Shown: positions 42,145 to 51,465, counted from the first letter of the stretch. The stretch: DNA of 64,000 nucleotides from Halieaceae bacterium UBA5044 (GCA_002416125.1 DIBU01000023.1:99301-163300); one strand, 5' to 3'. Made by a program: numbers and translations. Notes: generated from the letters alone by a model not told the origin.

Positions 42145-42999
42145 ATGAAAGTACCGCCTCGCCTGCAGCCCCTGGTGGAGGACGGCCTGATTGACGAGGT
42201 GCTGTTTCCGTTGATGAGCGGCAAGGAAGCCGACATTTTCGTGGTTCGCTCCGGCACCCGAACGCGCTGCGCGAAGGTCTACAAGGAAGCCTACAAGCGC
42301 AGCTTCAAAAAAGCCGCTGCGTACACCGAGGGGCGCAAGGTGCGTAACACCCGCCGTGCCCGCGCCATGGAGAAGGGCTCGCGCTACGGCCGCAAGCAGC
42401 AGGAAGAAACCTGGCAGAATGCTGAGGTCGACGCGCTGTATCGTCTCGACAGGGCAGACGTGCGGGTCCCGGAACCCTACGGTTGCTACGACGGCGTTCT
42501 GCTCATGGAACTGGTGACGGATGAGGATGGTGATGTCGCGCCGCGGCTCGCTGACGTGATGATGTCGGAGGAGCAGGCACTTGAGGACTTTGCCCAGGTG
42601 CTGCGCTATATCGTGCGTATGCTGTGTGCCGGGCTGGTGCACGGCGATCTGTCCGAATTCAATATCCTGGTGGACCCGGACGGGCCGGTGATCATTGACT
42701 TGCCCCAGGCGGTGGATGCCTCCGCCAACAACAACGCGCGCGCGATGCTCCTGCGCGATGTGCAACGCGTTACCAATTATTACGGGCTGTTCGCCCCGTC
42801 CGTGCTGGATACGCGCTACGGCGAGGAAATCTGGCAGCTGTTTGAAGATGGGGAGCTGACGCCCGAACACAGCCTGACCGGTCTCTTTGCCGATGCCGAA
42901 AACGCCGCCGATGTCGACAGTGTCATGCTGGAGATTCGGGCAGCGCTGCGTGAAGAGGAGGAGCGCTTGCAGCGCCTGCGGGACGAAGAGGACGATTGA
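42145..42999 (+). CDS. RIO-family atypical serine protein kinase (RIO1-like)
   Basis: A 284-residue kinase. The glycine-loop equivalent is SGKEADIF (25-32), the ATP lysine K44 (CAKVYK), the catalytic loop HGDLSEFN (166-173, with D168 and N173) and the metal-binding IIDLPQAVD (D185). The bacterial subgroup is widespread in gammaproteobacteria and is of uncertain function. A glutamate- and arginine-rich tail (about 265-284) follows. Divergent from the Mrp operon; the MFS gene starts 3 nt after its stop. Confidence 0.92.
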   Translation: MKVPPRLQPLVEDGLIDEVLFPLMSGKEADIFVVRSGTRTRCAKVYKEAYKRSFKKAAAYTEGRKVRNTRRARAMEKGSRYGRKQQEETWQNAEVDALYRLDRADVRVPEPYGCYDGVLLMELVTDEDGDVAPRLADVMMSEEQALEDFAQVLRYIVRMLCAGLVHGDLSEFNILVDPDGPVIIDLPQAVDASANNNARAMLLRDVQRVTNYYGLFAPSVLDTRYGEEIWQLFEDGELTPEHSLTGLFADAENAADVDSVMLEIRAALREEEERLQRLRDEEDD

Positions 43000-43002
43000 C
43001 GC

Positions 43003-44340
43003 GTGAATCGCAGCACTGCCAACAGCTTGCCCGACAGGGTGTACAGCTTGCTGGTCGAGGATGAGGACGCCCGCGTTTGTCGCGACATTCCCGATGCCGC
43101 CTGCAATGAGCAGCCCCGGGCGTTTCTGCTGCAGTGGTTGGCACAGACCCTGACCAAGGTGGGCGATGCCCTGACCAGCAGCCGGCTGGTGCTGGCCTGG
43201 ATGTTGTCGGCACTGGGTGCACCGGCGGCCTTTGTGGCACTTCTGGTGCCGGTACGCGAGTCGCTCTCCCTGCTGCCGCAGCTCTTCGTGGCGCAGTGGG
43301 TTCGTGAGCACGCCCTGCGCAAATATTTCTGGGTATTCGGTAGTGTCGTGCAGGGGATGGCGCTGTGCGGCATGGTGGCGGCGGTGCTTTTGTTGCAGAG
43401 CCTGGCGCTGGGATGGGCGATTATCGCCTGCCTGGCCTGCTTCAGCCTGGCGCGGGGCGTATGTTCGGTAGCGGCCAAAGATGTCCTGGGCAAAACGGTG
43501 TCCAAGGCCCGGCGCGGGCGGTTGACCGGCCTGGCCGCCTCCGCGGCCGGGGCAGTCACCCTGCTGGTCGCAATTGTCCTGATGCTGTTTCCCGATCTGA
43601 GCGGACGCAGCGGCGATGCCGGTGCCGGTGTGTTCGCGCTTGTTCTTGCGCTCGCAGCAGGGCTCTGGTTTGTTGCCGCTGCTGTCTTTGCCGCAGTGCC
43701 CGAGGTGCCGGGTGCTACGGAGGGAGGTGGCAATGCCTTTACGGAGGCGCTGCGCAGCCTTGGCCTGCTGCGCACGGACAAACAGTTCCGTCGTTTTGTG
43801 GTCGCCAGGGCGCTGCTGATTGGTACGGCCTTTGCCATTCCCTATCTTGTTGTGTTGTTGCAGCAGGCGGCGGACGCCCAGCTGCTCAGTTTTGCGGCCT
43901 TGTTGCTGGCGGAGGGGGCGGCGGGCCTGTTGTCTGCCGCGTTCTGGGGGCGCTGGGCAGATAGCGCGGCGCATTACGTCATGGCGGCGGCAGCCGCGTT
44001 GTCCACTGCCGTGGTGGCCGTGGCAGTGGCACTGCAAGCAGTCTACCCTGCAGCCCTGGGCCACGGTGTGACCGGTGCTGTCCTGGTCTTCACGGCAGCG
44101 GTCGCGCACCAGGGCGCGAGGGTAGGGCGCAAGACCTACCTTGTGGATATGGCTTCCGGTGAAAACCGGGCCCAGTACACTGCGGTCAGCAATACCGCCA
44201 TCGGGGTGCTGTTGTTTGCGGGTGCCGGGCTCGGTCTTGTTGATGCCGCCTTTGGCACTGCAGCCGTGCTTGCACTGTTGATCGCCCTGGGTGCCCTGGC
44301 GAGCTACCGTTCTCTGACCCTACCCTCGGTGTCCGGATGA
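43003..44340 (+). CDS. Major facilitator superfamily transporter
   Basis: A 445-residue membrane protein with about 12 hydrophobic helices and a cytosolic N-terminus of about 45 residues. The GTG start is 3 nt after the kinase stop, so it is probably co-translated. MFS-like loops occur (SKARRGRLTG between helices; KTYLVDMASGENRAQYT in the second half). The substrate is not recognisable. The close pairing with the RIO kinase suggests a functional link, which is inference only. Confidence 0.82.
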   Translation: MNRSTANSLPDRVYSLLVEDEDARVCRDIPDAACNEQPRAFLLQWLAQTLTKVGDALTSSRLVLAWMLSALGAPAAFVALLVPVRESLSLLPQLFVAQWVREHALRKYFWVFGSVVQGMALCGMVAAVLLLQSLALGWAIIACLACFSLARGVCSVAAKDVLGKTVSKARRGRLTGLAASAAGAVTLLVAIVLMLFPDLSGRSGDAGAGVFALVLALAAGLWFVAAAVFAAVPEVPGATEGGGNAFTEALRSLGLLRTDKQFRRFVVARALLIGTAFAIPYLVVLLQQAADAQLLSFAALLLAEGAAGLLSAAFWGRWADSAAHYVMAAAAALSTAVVAVAVALQAVYPAALGHGVTGAVLVFTAAVAHQGARVGRKTYLVDMASGENRAQYTAVSNTAIGVLLFAGAGLGLVDAAFGTAAVLALLIALGALASYRSLTLPSVSG

Positions 44341-44378
44341 ATCCGGCCCTGTTGATGATGACCCTTGTGAGGCCCGCA

Positions 44379-45128
44379 ATGAAAAGACTGCTGATGCTCC
44401 TCTGCTCCCTGGCGCTCTGCGGCGCAGCCGCATACGCCGATCCACTGCGCGTGGGTGTGGCGCCGGACCGGCCGCCCCTCGCCTACTACGATGGCGAACG
44501 CATCGTCGGCGTGGAAGCGGACAGCGCGAGGGCTCTGGGTGAGATCATCGGCCGCCCGGCGCAACTGCTGGCGATGCCTTTTGACGCTTTGCTGGAGGCG
44601 CTGCAAGCGGGGCGCATAGACATCATCATGTCCGGGATGAGCTATACCCCCGAGCGCGCACAGCAGGTGACGTTCCTCGACCCGTATCTGCAAGCCGGTC
44701 AGATGGCCATCATGCGCATCGACAGCGTTGCCCGTTTCGGCCAGCCATGGTCGGTTTTCCGTGAGGACACCCGGGTGGGTGTGGAGGCCGCGACCACCGG
44801 TGAGGACTGGGCGCGCGCCGAGCTGACTGCGGCACAGATTACGCCCTTCAAGGATGTGGCAGCGGGCCTCGCCGCCCTGCGCGCGGGGTCGATTGACCTC
44901 TTTGTACATGACGCACCGACCAGCTGGCTGCTGGCCACCTCTGACGATTACCCTGATCTGATCAGCCAGTACCACTTTCTGACGGAAGAACAGCTGGCCT
45001 GGGCCGTGCGCAGCGATGCACCGGCCCTGGCCGCGGAGTTGAATCGCGCGCTGGCGACCATGCGCGCGAACGGCACCCTGGAATACATCATCGACCGGTG
45101 GATACCGGTGACGGTGGAAGTGCCCTGA
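44379..45128 (+). CDS. Periplasmic solute-binding protein, SBP_bac_3 family
   Basis: A 249-residue exported protein. The signal peptide ends near AAAYA-DP (about residue 20). The mature part has the family 3 pattern: LRVGVAPDRPPLAYYDGERIVGVEADSARALGEI, then ALLEALQAGRIDIIMSGMSYTPERAQQVTF and an SIDLFVHDAP hinge. The ATG at 44379 has GAGG 7 nt upstream; an ATG at 44337 inside the MFS stop region would mis-place the signal peptide. No ABC permease or ATPase genes adjoin it, so it may be an orphan binder or sensor. Confidence 0.85.
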   Translation: MKRLLMLLCSLALCGAAAYADPLRVGVAPDRPPLAYYDGERIVGVEADSARALGEIIGRPAQLLAMPFDALLEALQAGRIDIIMSGMSYTPERAQQVTFLDPYLQAGQMAIMRIDSVARFGQPWSVFREDTRVGVEAATTGEDWARAELTAAQITPFKDVAAGLAALRAGSIDLFVHDAPTSWLLATSDDYPDLISQYHFLTEEQLAWAVRSDAPALAAELNRALATMRANGTLEYIIDRWIPVTVEVP

Positions 45129-45131
45129 GGA

Positions 45132-46037
45132 TCAGCCCGGGAAGTTGTACTCGTGGCCCCAGTAATCGCCTTCTGTGCTGACCGTCGGCGTGTAGGTCTC
45201 CCAGTCGACCAGCAGGCCGTCGTAGCCATATTCCACTGCGATACCGCCGGGGGCGACCACGTAGAACGAGCACATGTTGTCGTTCACGTGGCGGCCCAGG
45301 CTGGCGAGGATGGGGTGTCCGCCGGTCTTTGCCCGATCCATCGCGCGCCCGACCTCGTCCAGGCTGCTCACCTCGACCATGATGTGTACAACGCCGCCTG
45401 TATAAGGATGGTTGTACAGCGCGAGCGAATGCTGCCGCGGGTTGTCAGCGTGCAGGAACAGGATGGTGGTCTCGGGAGCGCCCTCCGGCAGCGGTGGATA
45501 CAGGGTGTCGCTGACGCCCAGGCCGAGTAGCTCCGTGTAGAAGTTGGCCGCCGCCTCCAGGTCGGGGGTCGGCAGCACGGCATGTCCAAAACCCATATCG
45601 CCGGTGTACTCGTCGCCGGTGATGAACTGCTTGACCCCCGTGGGGGAAATCAGCGGCGCATAGTCCAGGCGACGACCATAGTAGAGCTCGAGGGTATTGC
45701 CGCAGGGGTCTTCCACGGTAACGTACTCGGTCACGCAGCGCCGTGCTGCCTCATCGGCGGGGCCTGCCTGCAGTGTGTGTCCGGCGCTGCCAAGGCGTTC
45801 GCACACTGCCAGCCACTCGCTGCGGCCGCGGCATTCGAGGCCCGCGGCGATCAGGCCATCCTTGCTGGCGGGTTCGATCATGAAGCGGAACGGGTGGTTG
45901 TCCATGCGCAGGAAACGAGCGCCGGCCGCGTCCTCGCGCGCCGCGTCCATGAGGCCCAGCACGCCCGTACCGAAAGCCATCCAGGCGTCCGTATCGGTGG
46001 CGGCGATTCTCAGGTAGCCAATGGCAGCAATAGTCAT
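45132..46037 (-). CDS. Type I (vicinal oxygen chelate) extradiol dioxygenase, BphC/HsaC-like
   Basis: A 301-residue two-domain VOC protein. Iron ligands expected for ring-cleaving enzymes are all present and correctly spaced: H152 (GFGHAVLP), H218 (VVHIMVEVSSLDEVG) and E269 (GGIAVEYGYDG), compared with 146/210/260 in BphC. H203 is a likely second-shell base. Such enzymes open catechol rings of biphenyl-, steroid- or terpenoid-derived compounds. The start at 46037 follows GAGGAGAACACC. No ring-hydroxylating oxygenase or hydrolase is adjacent, so the substrate is open. Confidence 0.9.
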   Translation of the reverse strand: MTIAAIGYLRIAATDTDAWMAFGTGVLGLMDAAREDAAGARFLRMDNHPFRFMIEPASKDGLIAAGLECRGRSEWLAVCERLGSAGHTLQAGPADEAARRCVTEYVTVEDPCGNTLELYYGRRLDYAPLISPTGVKQFITGDEYTGDMGFGHAVLPTPDLEAAANFYTELLGLGVSDTLYPPLPEGAPETTILFLHADNPRQHSLALYNHPYTGGVVHIMVEVSSLDEVGRAMDRAKTGGHPILASLGRHVNDNMCSFYVVAPGGIAVEYGYDGLLVDWETYTPTVSTEGDYWGHEYNFPG

Positions 46038-46287
46038 GCGGTGTTCTCCTCGCAGTGAAAGACATCTTCTCCGCCCATAGTAAGGGCGAATCTGTCGCAG
46101 GCACAGTGCAGCATCGCGAGACAGCGTGGCTGGTATAAGCAGGGAAACCCCAGACCCCGATGGCACCCCGGAGCAAGAATGTCACTCACAGTTGCCGCTG
46201 GGTCATTGAGCTGGCGCCACCACTGTAGAATACTCAGCGGGTGTTCACGGACGGTGGACAACAACCGAATAATAGCGGAGACACAGC

Positions 46288-47916
46288 ATGCCCCGTCATT
46301 TCAATATCGCCGACCTGTTTGAACTGGTGGCGGACCGGGTTCCGGACCGCACCGCGCTGACCTGCGGTCAGCAGCGCTCCACCTACCTGCAGCTTGAACA
46401 GCGCGCCAACCGCCTCGCGCATTTCCTCGCCGGCCAGGGTGTACAGGCCGGCCAGCATGTCGGCTTGTACCTGTATAACTGTAACGAATACCTGGAGGGC
46501 ATGCTCGCCTGCTTCAAACTGCGCGCCGTGCCGATCAATATCAACTACCGCTACGTCGAAGAGGAACTGGCCTATATCCTCAGCAACGCCGATCTGGTGG
46601 CCTGTATCCATCATCGCGAGTTTGCGCCGCACATCGCGGCCGTGCGTGAGACGGCGCCGGCTTTGAAGACGTTTGTCTACGTGGACGACAGCAGCGGCGC
46701 CGACACCGATGCCATTGGCAGCACGGCCTATGAACAGGCGCTGACCGGCCAGAGCGCTGAGCGGGATTTCCCCGAACGCGCGGACGACGATCTGTTCATT
46801 CTCTACACCGGTGGCACCACAGGGATGCCCAAGGGCGTCATGTGGCCACACAAGCACGTGTTCTATGCAGCGATGGGTGGCGGCGGTTACTTTCACCCCG
46901 ATGGCGTCATTACCCAGCCCGAACAGATCGCTGATCGCATCGGCGACTTTGCCATTGTCGGTATAGCCCTGGCACCGCTGATGCATGGCGCCTGCTGGTG
47001 GTACGCCTGCATCCAGCTGCTGTCGGGCAACGCGCTGGTGCTGAATCCGGCGCATCACCTGGTAGCCGAGGAGGTCTGGGATATTGTCGAGCGCGAGCGG
47101 GTGAATTCGTTGACCATCGTCGGGGATGCCATGGCTGTACCCTTGCTGGATGCCTTGCAGGCGAACCCGGGGCGCTGGGACCTCAGTTCCGTGTTTGCCG
47201 TGGGGTCGGGTGGTGCTGTGTTCTCCGCCAGCAAGCAGACGGCATTTCGCGAGCTGTTGCCGAACATCATGGTTATGAACAGTTTCGGTTCGTCGGAGTC
47301 GGGGGCAATGGGGGCCGATGGCGGTGGCAAACCCGGAGAGGGGTTGGTGAATGTGGCGCGCAGCGAGTTCATGTCGGTGCTCGCCCGGGCCGAGGACGGA
47401 ACCTATCGTGAAGTCACGCCGGGCGAGAAGGGTATCTTTTCTCGCAGCGGTCACATTCCGGTCGGGTATTACAACGACCCGGTAAAGACCGCCGCAACGT
47501 TCGTCCCGGTCAATGGCACGCTGTGGTTGCTGACCGGGGATGAGGCGCGCCTGGAACCGGACAATACCATCACCGTGTACGGTCGCGGCTCCAATTGCAT
47601 CAACACCGGGGGCGAGAAGGTGTTCCCGGAAGAGGTTGAGCAGGCATTGAAAAACCATCCTGCCGTGTTTGACTGTCTGGTGGTCGGCACACCCGACGAG
47701 CGGTTGGGGAGCAAGGTCACGGCGGTGGTGGCGTTGCGCGACGGGCACGCACTGAGCCTGTCTTCGCTGCAGGAGGAGGCCCGCAAGCATGTGGCCGGCT
47801 ACAAGGTGCCGCGGGAAGTCCATGTGGTCGCGGAAGTGCCGCGCGCGCCCAGCGGCAAGCCGGCCTATCCAAAGGCGCTGGAGATTGCGCTCTCCGGTGA
47901 GCATCGCGTCAATTAG
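46288..47916 (+). CDS. Acyl-CoA synthetase (AMP-forming, FadD-type)
   Basis: A 542-residue adenylate-forming ligase. The P-loop motif is LYTGGTTGMPKGVMWPH (173-189). Also seen are NSFGSSESG, the LTGDEARLEPD..VYGRGSNCINTGGEKVFPEEVE block, and the catalytic lysine in APSGKPAYPKALE near the C-terminus. It activates a carboxylic acid to its CoA ester, probably a medium/long or cyclic acid given its resemblance to FadD17/FadD19-type ligases. A crotonase gene follows 31 nt later with a strong ribosome site, so the two form a unit. Divergent from the extradiol dioxygenase across a 250-nt gap. Confidence 0.92.
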   Translation: MPRHFNIADLFELVADRVPDRTALTCGQQRSTYLQLEQRANRLAHFLAGQGVQAGQHVGLYLYNCNEYLEGMLACFKLRAVPININYRYVEEELAYILSNADLVACIHHREFAPHIAAVRETAPALKTFVYVDDSSGADTDAIGSTAYEQALTGQSAERDFPERADDDLFILYTGGTTGMPKGVMWPHKHVFYAAMGGGGYFHPDGVITQPEQIADRIGDFAIVGIALAPLMHGACWWYACIQLLSGNALVLNPAHHLVAEEVWDIVERERVNSLTIVGDAMAVPLLDALQANPGRWDLSSVFAVGSGGAVFSASKQTAFRELLPNIMVMNSFGSSESGAMGADGGGKPGEGLVNVARSEFMSVLARAEDGTYREVTPGEKGIFSRSGHIPVGYYNDPVKTAATFVPVNGTLWLLTGDEARLEPDNTITVYGRGSNCINTGGEKVFPEEVEQALKNHPAVFDCLVVGTPDERLGSKVTAVVALRDGHALSLSSLQEEARKHVAGYKVPREVHVVAEVPRAPSGKPAYPKALEIALSGEHRVN

Positions 47917-47947
47917 CCAAACTGGCCACAGACCAAGGAGAATAACC

Positions 47948-48766
47948 GTGCAAGAACTGGCTATCAGCACTTCAAGCTGCCGGGTGCAGCAGGATGGCGG
48001 TGTGCTTATCGTGACCCTGAATCGTCCCGAGGCCAAGAATGCCTTCAATCCGGCCATGCTGCTGGGCCTTTACCGGGCCTGGCGCCTGCTGGACGAGGAC
48101 CCCGCATTGCGCTGCGCGATTCTCACCGCGGCTGGCGATACGTTCTGCGCGGGTATGGACCTGAAAGCCGGGGCCGAGGGTGACCAGGGCGCCAGTGATG
48201 AGTTTATGGCGTTGATGGCCGACGTACCCAACCTGCACTGGCAGGCCCTGTTGCGCGACAACCGCCCGGCAAAGCCGCTGATACTCGCTGTAGAGGGCTA
48301 TGCGCTGGCGGGAGGTACCGAAATCCTGCAGGGTACCGATATTCGGGTGGCGGCAGAAGACGCCGTATTCGGTGTCACCGAGGTGGCACGGGGCTTGTAT
48401 CCAATGGCCGGTTCAACCGTGCGCCTGCGCCGTCAGATTCCCTACTGCCTGGCGGCTGAAATGCTGCTCTGCGGTGAGCACATCAGTGCCCGGCAGGCGT
48501 TGGAGTGGGGCCTCGTGAACAAGCTGGTTGCGCCGGGCACCACGCTGGCGGCAGCCCGTGATTATGCGGCCAGAATCTGCGCCAATGCACCGCTGGCCGT
48601 TGCCGCCGTCACGCGTTCCCTGCGCGAGCATCAGGAGTGCATGTCCGAAGACGATGCCATGCGCGCCTCGGATGCCCTGGCCGGCCCCGTGTTTGCTTCC
48701 GCCGATGCGAAAGAGGGAATGCGGGCTTTCAAGGAAAAACGCCCGGCGCATTTTCGCGGTGAGTGA
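47948..48766 (+). CDS. Enoyl-CoA hydratase (crotonase), both catalytic Glu present
   Basis: A 272-residue crotonase. The oxyanion-hole segments are FCAGMDL and GYALAGG. The two hydratase glutamates are in place: E125 (GGTEIL) and E145 (FGVTEVARGL), so hydration of a 2-enoyl-CoA is likely. The GTG at 47948 has AAGGAGAATAACC in front; a longer in-frame reading from 47789 lies within the ligase gene. Second gene of the ligase unit. Confidence 0.9.
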   Translation: MQELAISTSSCRVQQDGGVLIVTLNRPEAKNAFNPAMLLGLYRAWRLLDEDPALRCAILTAAGDTFCAGMDLKAGAEGDQGASDEFMALMADVPNLHWQALLRDNRPAKPLILAVEGYALAGGTEILQGTDIRVAAEDAVFGVTEVARGLYPMAGSTVRLRRQIPYCLAAEMLLCGEHISARQALEWGLVNKLVAPGTTLAAARDYAARICANAPLAVAAVTRSLREHQECMSEDDAMRASDALAGPVFASADAKEGMRAFKEKRPAHFRGE

Positions 48767-48850
48767 TGGCGCGATGGGCCGCCCGACTGGTTCGGTGGCC
48801 TTTTGCTGCGCATAATGACGCGCTTTAACCGATTAGCCCGAGGCCTTTGT

Positions 48851-49531
48851 ATGTCAGATCACGCATCCACCTTCAGCACCCTGGTGCGCCAGCGCCGCTC
48901 CCTGCGCGCTTTTCTGCCCAAGCCCGTGCCTGAGCCGGCGTTGCGCCAGATTTTTGCCGATGCCGCCTGTGCGCCGAGCAACTGCAACACGCAACCCTGG
49001 ATCGTGCACGTGGCGTCGGGTCCAAAACTGGAGACGCTGCGGGCACTGCTGCCTGCCGAGTTCATGGCGGGGCGTATCAGCATGGACTTCCCCTATGATG
49101 GCGTCTACGAGGGCGAGTACAAAACACGCCAGTACGCTGCAGCGCAGGCGCTGTATGATGCCATGGGCATTGCACGGGAGGACAAGGCGCGTCGGCAGGA
49201 GGCTTTCATGCGCAACTTTACTTTCTTTGATGCGCCGCACGTTGCCTTCCTGTTCCTGCCAGAACCGTTTGGCCTGCGCGAGGCCTGCGATCTCGGGATG
49301 TTTGCGCAGACCCTGATGTTGAGCATGACCGCACAGGGTTTGGGTTCCTGCCCGCAAACGGCGCTCGGCTTTCAGGCTGAGCAGCTGCGCACGGCGTTGC
49401 AGGTCGATCCGGCGCACAAGCTCATGTTCGGTATCTCCTTCGGCTATCCGGACCCGGAGGCCGCCGCCAATCGCTGTATCACCGAGCGCGCAGCGGTTGA
49501 CGATTTTGTTGTATTCCACAGTGAGGCCTGA
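48851..49531 (+). CDS. Nitroreductase-family FMN oxidoreductase
   Basis: A 226-residue protein. The RQRRSLRAFLPKPVP start and ADAACAPSNCNTQPW block bind FMN in this family. MTAQGLGSCPQTALG and FGISFGYPDPEA follow. Typical members reduce nitro groups, quinones or enones with NAD(P)H. The ATG at 48851 has GAGG at a good distance; ATGs upstream lack it. It lies between two crotonase genes on the same strand, 4 nt before the second, so a role in acyl-CoA or enone metabolism is more likely than detoxification. Confidence 0.88.
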   Translation: MSDHASTFSTLVRQRRSLRAFLPKPVPEPALRQIFADAACAPSNCNTQPWIVHVASGPKLETLRALLPAEFMAGRISMDFPYDGVYEGEYKTRQYAAAQALYDAMGIAREDKARRQEAFMRNFTFFDAPHVAFLFLPEPFGLREACDLGMFAQTLMLSMTAQGLGSCPQTALGFQAEQLRTALQVDPAHKLMFGISFGYPDPEAAANRCITERAAVDDFVVFHSEA

Positions 49532-49535
49532 GGCC

Positions 49536-50297
49536 ATGGGTAGTGATGTCCTGTTGCAGGAACAGCGGGGCCGGGTGCGCCTGTTGACGCTCAATCGCCC
49601 TGCCAAGAAAAATGCCATCAACGACCCACTGTGGATTGCGCTGCGTGAGGCGTTCACGGCGGCCTCAGAGGATGATGGCGTGGCCTGTGTGGTGCTTGCC
49701 GGTGCCGGCGACAGTTTCAGTGCGGGTGTTGACCTGGCCAGCTTTGGCGGTAGCGAGGCGGATACGCCACACCCCTTCGAGAGCGCCGCTCGGGCCGTGG
49801 CCAGCTTCGACAAGCCACTGGTGGCGGCTCCCCGGGGCGTCGCGGTCGGAGGCGGGGCTACGGTACTGTTCCATGCCGACGTCGTTTATGCCGGAGCGAG
49901 TTTTCGCATGCGACTGCCGTTTGCTGCGCTGGGCCTGGTCCCGGAGTGGGCGAGCAGTTATATGCTGCAGGCCAATATCGGTGCGCAGCGCGCCGCAGAG
50001 CTGTTTTACACCGCAGAATGGATTGACGCGGCCCGCGCCCTGCAGCTGGGCGTTGTCGCTGCGGTGCTGCCAGACGAGGATGTGCTTGACCACGCTTTGC
50101 AACGGGCCGCGGCGATTGCGCAGTGGCCGGTCAGCTCCCTCCGCGAAATCAAACGCACCCTGCGCCTGCACCACGAGCCGGCCATTGAGGCAGCCTTCGT
50201 GGCCGAGCAGGCGGCGATGGCCCGTCAAGCCGGGTCAGCCGATAACCTGGAGGCGCTGACTGCATTCTTCGAGAAACGTCCACCGAGATTCAATTAG
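49536..50297 (+). CDS. Enoyl-CoA isomerase-type crotonase
   Basis: A 253-residue crotonase. It lacks the first hydratase Glu (GGGATVLF has Thr at the position) and has the pattern MRLPFAALGLVPEWASS, with Glu at about 138. This matches delta3,delta2-enoyl-CoA isomerases (ECI), which shift double bonds during oxidation of unsaturated chains. The ATG at 49536 lies 4 nt after the nitroreductase stop. Isomerase rather than hydratase activity is inferred from these residues. Confidence 0.85.
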   Translation: MGSDVLLQEQRGRVRLLTLNRPAKKNAINDPLWIALREAFTAASEDDGVACVVLAGAGDSFSAGVDLASFGGSEADTPHPFESAARAVASFDKPLVAAPRGVAVGGGATVLFHADVVYAGASFRMRLPFAALGLVPEWASSYMLQANIGAQRAAELFYTAEWIDAARALQLGVVAAVLPDEDVLDHALQRAAAIAQWPVSSLREIKRTLRLHHEPAIEAAFVAEQAAMARQAGSADNLEALTAFFEKRPPRFN

Positions 50298-50310
50298 GCC
50301 TGGCCGCGAC

Positions 50311-51423
50311 TCAGGGCTGCACGAACTCTGTGACCTCCAGGCTGAACCCCGACAGCGCATTGAAGCGGATGGGGGCTGACATCAGGCGCATTTTCCCCAC
50401 GCCGATACGTTTCAGAATCTGGGCGCCAGTGCCGATGACCCGGTAATTGCCGATGCCACCGTTTTTGCTGTTGGTGACCGTGGGTGCGTTTGGATACTGG
50501 ATCACGTCGGCAAGTGCCTGGGCGGAGGCAACCGGCTGACCGATCAATACCAGTGCGCCGAGATTCTCGCTGGCGATACGCTCAAGTGCCCGACGCGATG
50601 ACCAGCCCGGTACCGCATCACCGATCAGCGTGCCGACGACGTCGCGCAGCAGGTTAACGGTTTGCACGCGCACCAGTGCCGCCGTGTCCTCCCGCAGTTC
50701 GCCGCGAGTCAGGGCGAAGTGTAGCGTGTCGTCAATGAGGTCGCTGAAGGTGTAGAGCGTGAACTCACCGAACTCGGTGTTGACTGTTTTGGTGTCCCGC
50801 AGCTCAACCGATTGCTCGTGCAGGGAGCGATACTCGATAAGGTCGGCGATGGTGCCCATGCGCAGCCCGTGGCGCTCGGCGAAGACCTCCAGCTGCGGGC
50901 GCCGCGCCATGGTGCCGTCCTCGTTCATGATTTCCACGATGAGCGATGCGGGCTCGAAGCCGGCCATGCGCGCCAGGTCCACACCCGCCTCGGTATGACC
51001 GGCGCGGCGCAGCACACCGCCGGGCTTGGCGACCAGCGGGAATATATGCCCGGGCTGAATGATGTCAGACGGCCTGGCGTCAGCGGCAACCGCCTTGCGG
51101 ACCGTGTGCGCACGCTGTACGGAGCTGATGCCGGGCCCCAGCTTTTCTGCGGCATCAATGGACACCGTGAAATTGGTCTCGTGCTGGGAGCGGTTGTCGC
51201 GCACCATCAGGGGTAGTTGCAGCCGGCGTGCGCGCTCTTCGGTGATAGGCATGCAAATCAGACCGCAGGCCTCACTGGAAAAGAACGTGATGATCTCCGG
51301 TGTCACCGCCTCAGCGGCAACAATGAGATCGCCTTCGTTTTCGCGGTCCTCGTCATCCATCAGGATAACCATCTTGCCGGCGCGGATGTCGTCGAGGATG
51401 TCCGGAATGCTACTGAGTGCCAT
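50311..51423 (-). CDS. ribB: 3,4-dihydroxy-2-butanone-4-phosphate synthase with degenerate GTP cyclohydrolase II domain
   Basis: A 370-residue riboflavin-pathway enzyme. The DHBP synthase half (1-205) has MDDEDRENEGDLIVAAE, FFSSEACGLICMPI, QPGHIFPL and HTEAGVDLARMAG. The second half (about 210-370) is GTP-cyclohydrolase-II-like, but the zinc-cysteine motif CxxxxxxxxxxCxC is gone: the region reads RVQTVNLLRDVVGTLIGDAV. So the ribulose-5-phosphate step is likely active and the GTP step likely not. This half-dead form is known in other proteobacteria that have a separate RibA. It stands alone. Confidence 0.9.
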   Translation of the reverse strand: MALSSIPDILDDIRAGKMVILMDDEDRENEGDLIVAAEAVTPEIITFFSSEACGLICMPITEERARRLQLPLMVRDNRSQHETNFTVSIDAAEKLGPGISSVQRAHTVRKAVAADARPSDIIQPGHIFPLVAKPGGVLRRAGHTEAGVDLARMAGFEPASLIVEIMNEDGTMARRPQLEVFAERHGLRMGTIADLIEYRSLHEQSVELRDTKTVNTEFGEFTLYTFSDLIDDTLHFALTRGELREDTAALVRVQTVNLLRDVVGTLIGDAVPGWSSRRALERIASENLGALVLIGQPVASAQALADVIQYPNAPTVTNSKNGGIGNYRVIGTGAQILKRIGVGKMRLMSAPIRFNALSGFSLEVTEFVQP

Positions 51424-51465
51424 GCTGTGCCTCTGGAAGCGGCGGGCGATCCCGCCGGATCGGTG

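Noticed and set aside
42103..44109. 668-codon minus-strand frame opposite the RIO kinase and MFS genes
   Set aside because: Spans two well-supported genes on the other strand; Gln/His-rich low-similarity product.
46234..48057. 607-codon minus-strand frame opposite the acyl-CoA synthetase
   Set aside because: Shadow of a gene with all adenylation motifs on the plus strand.
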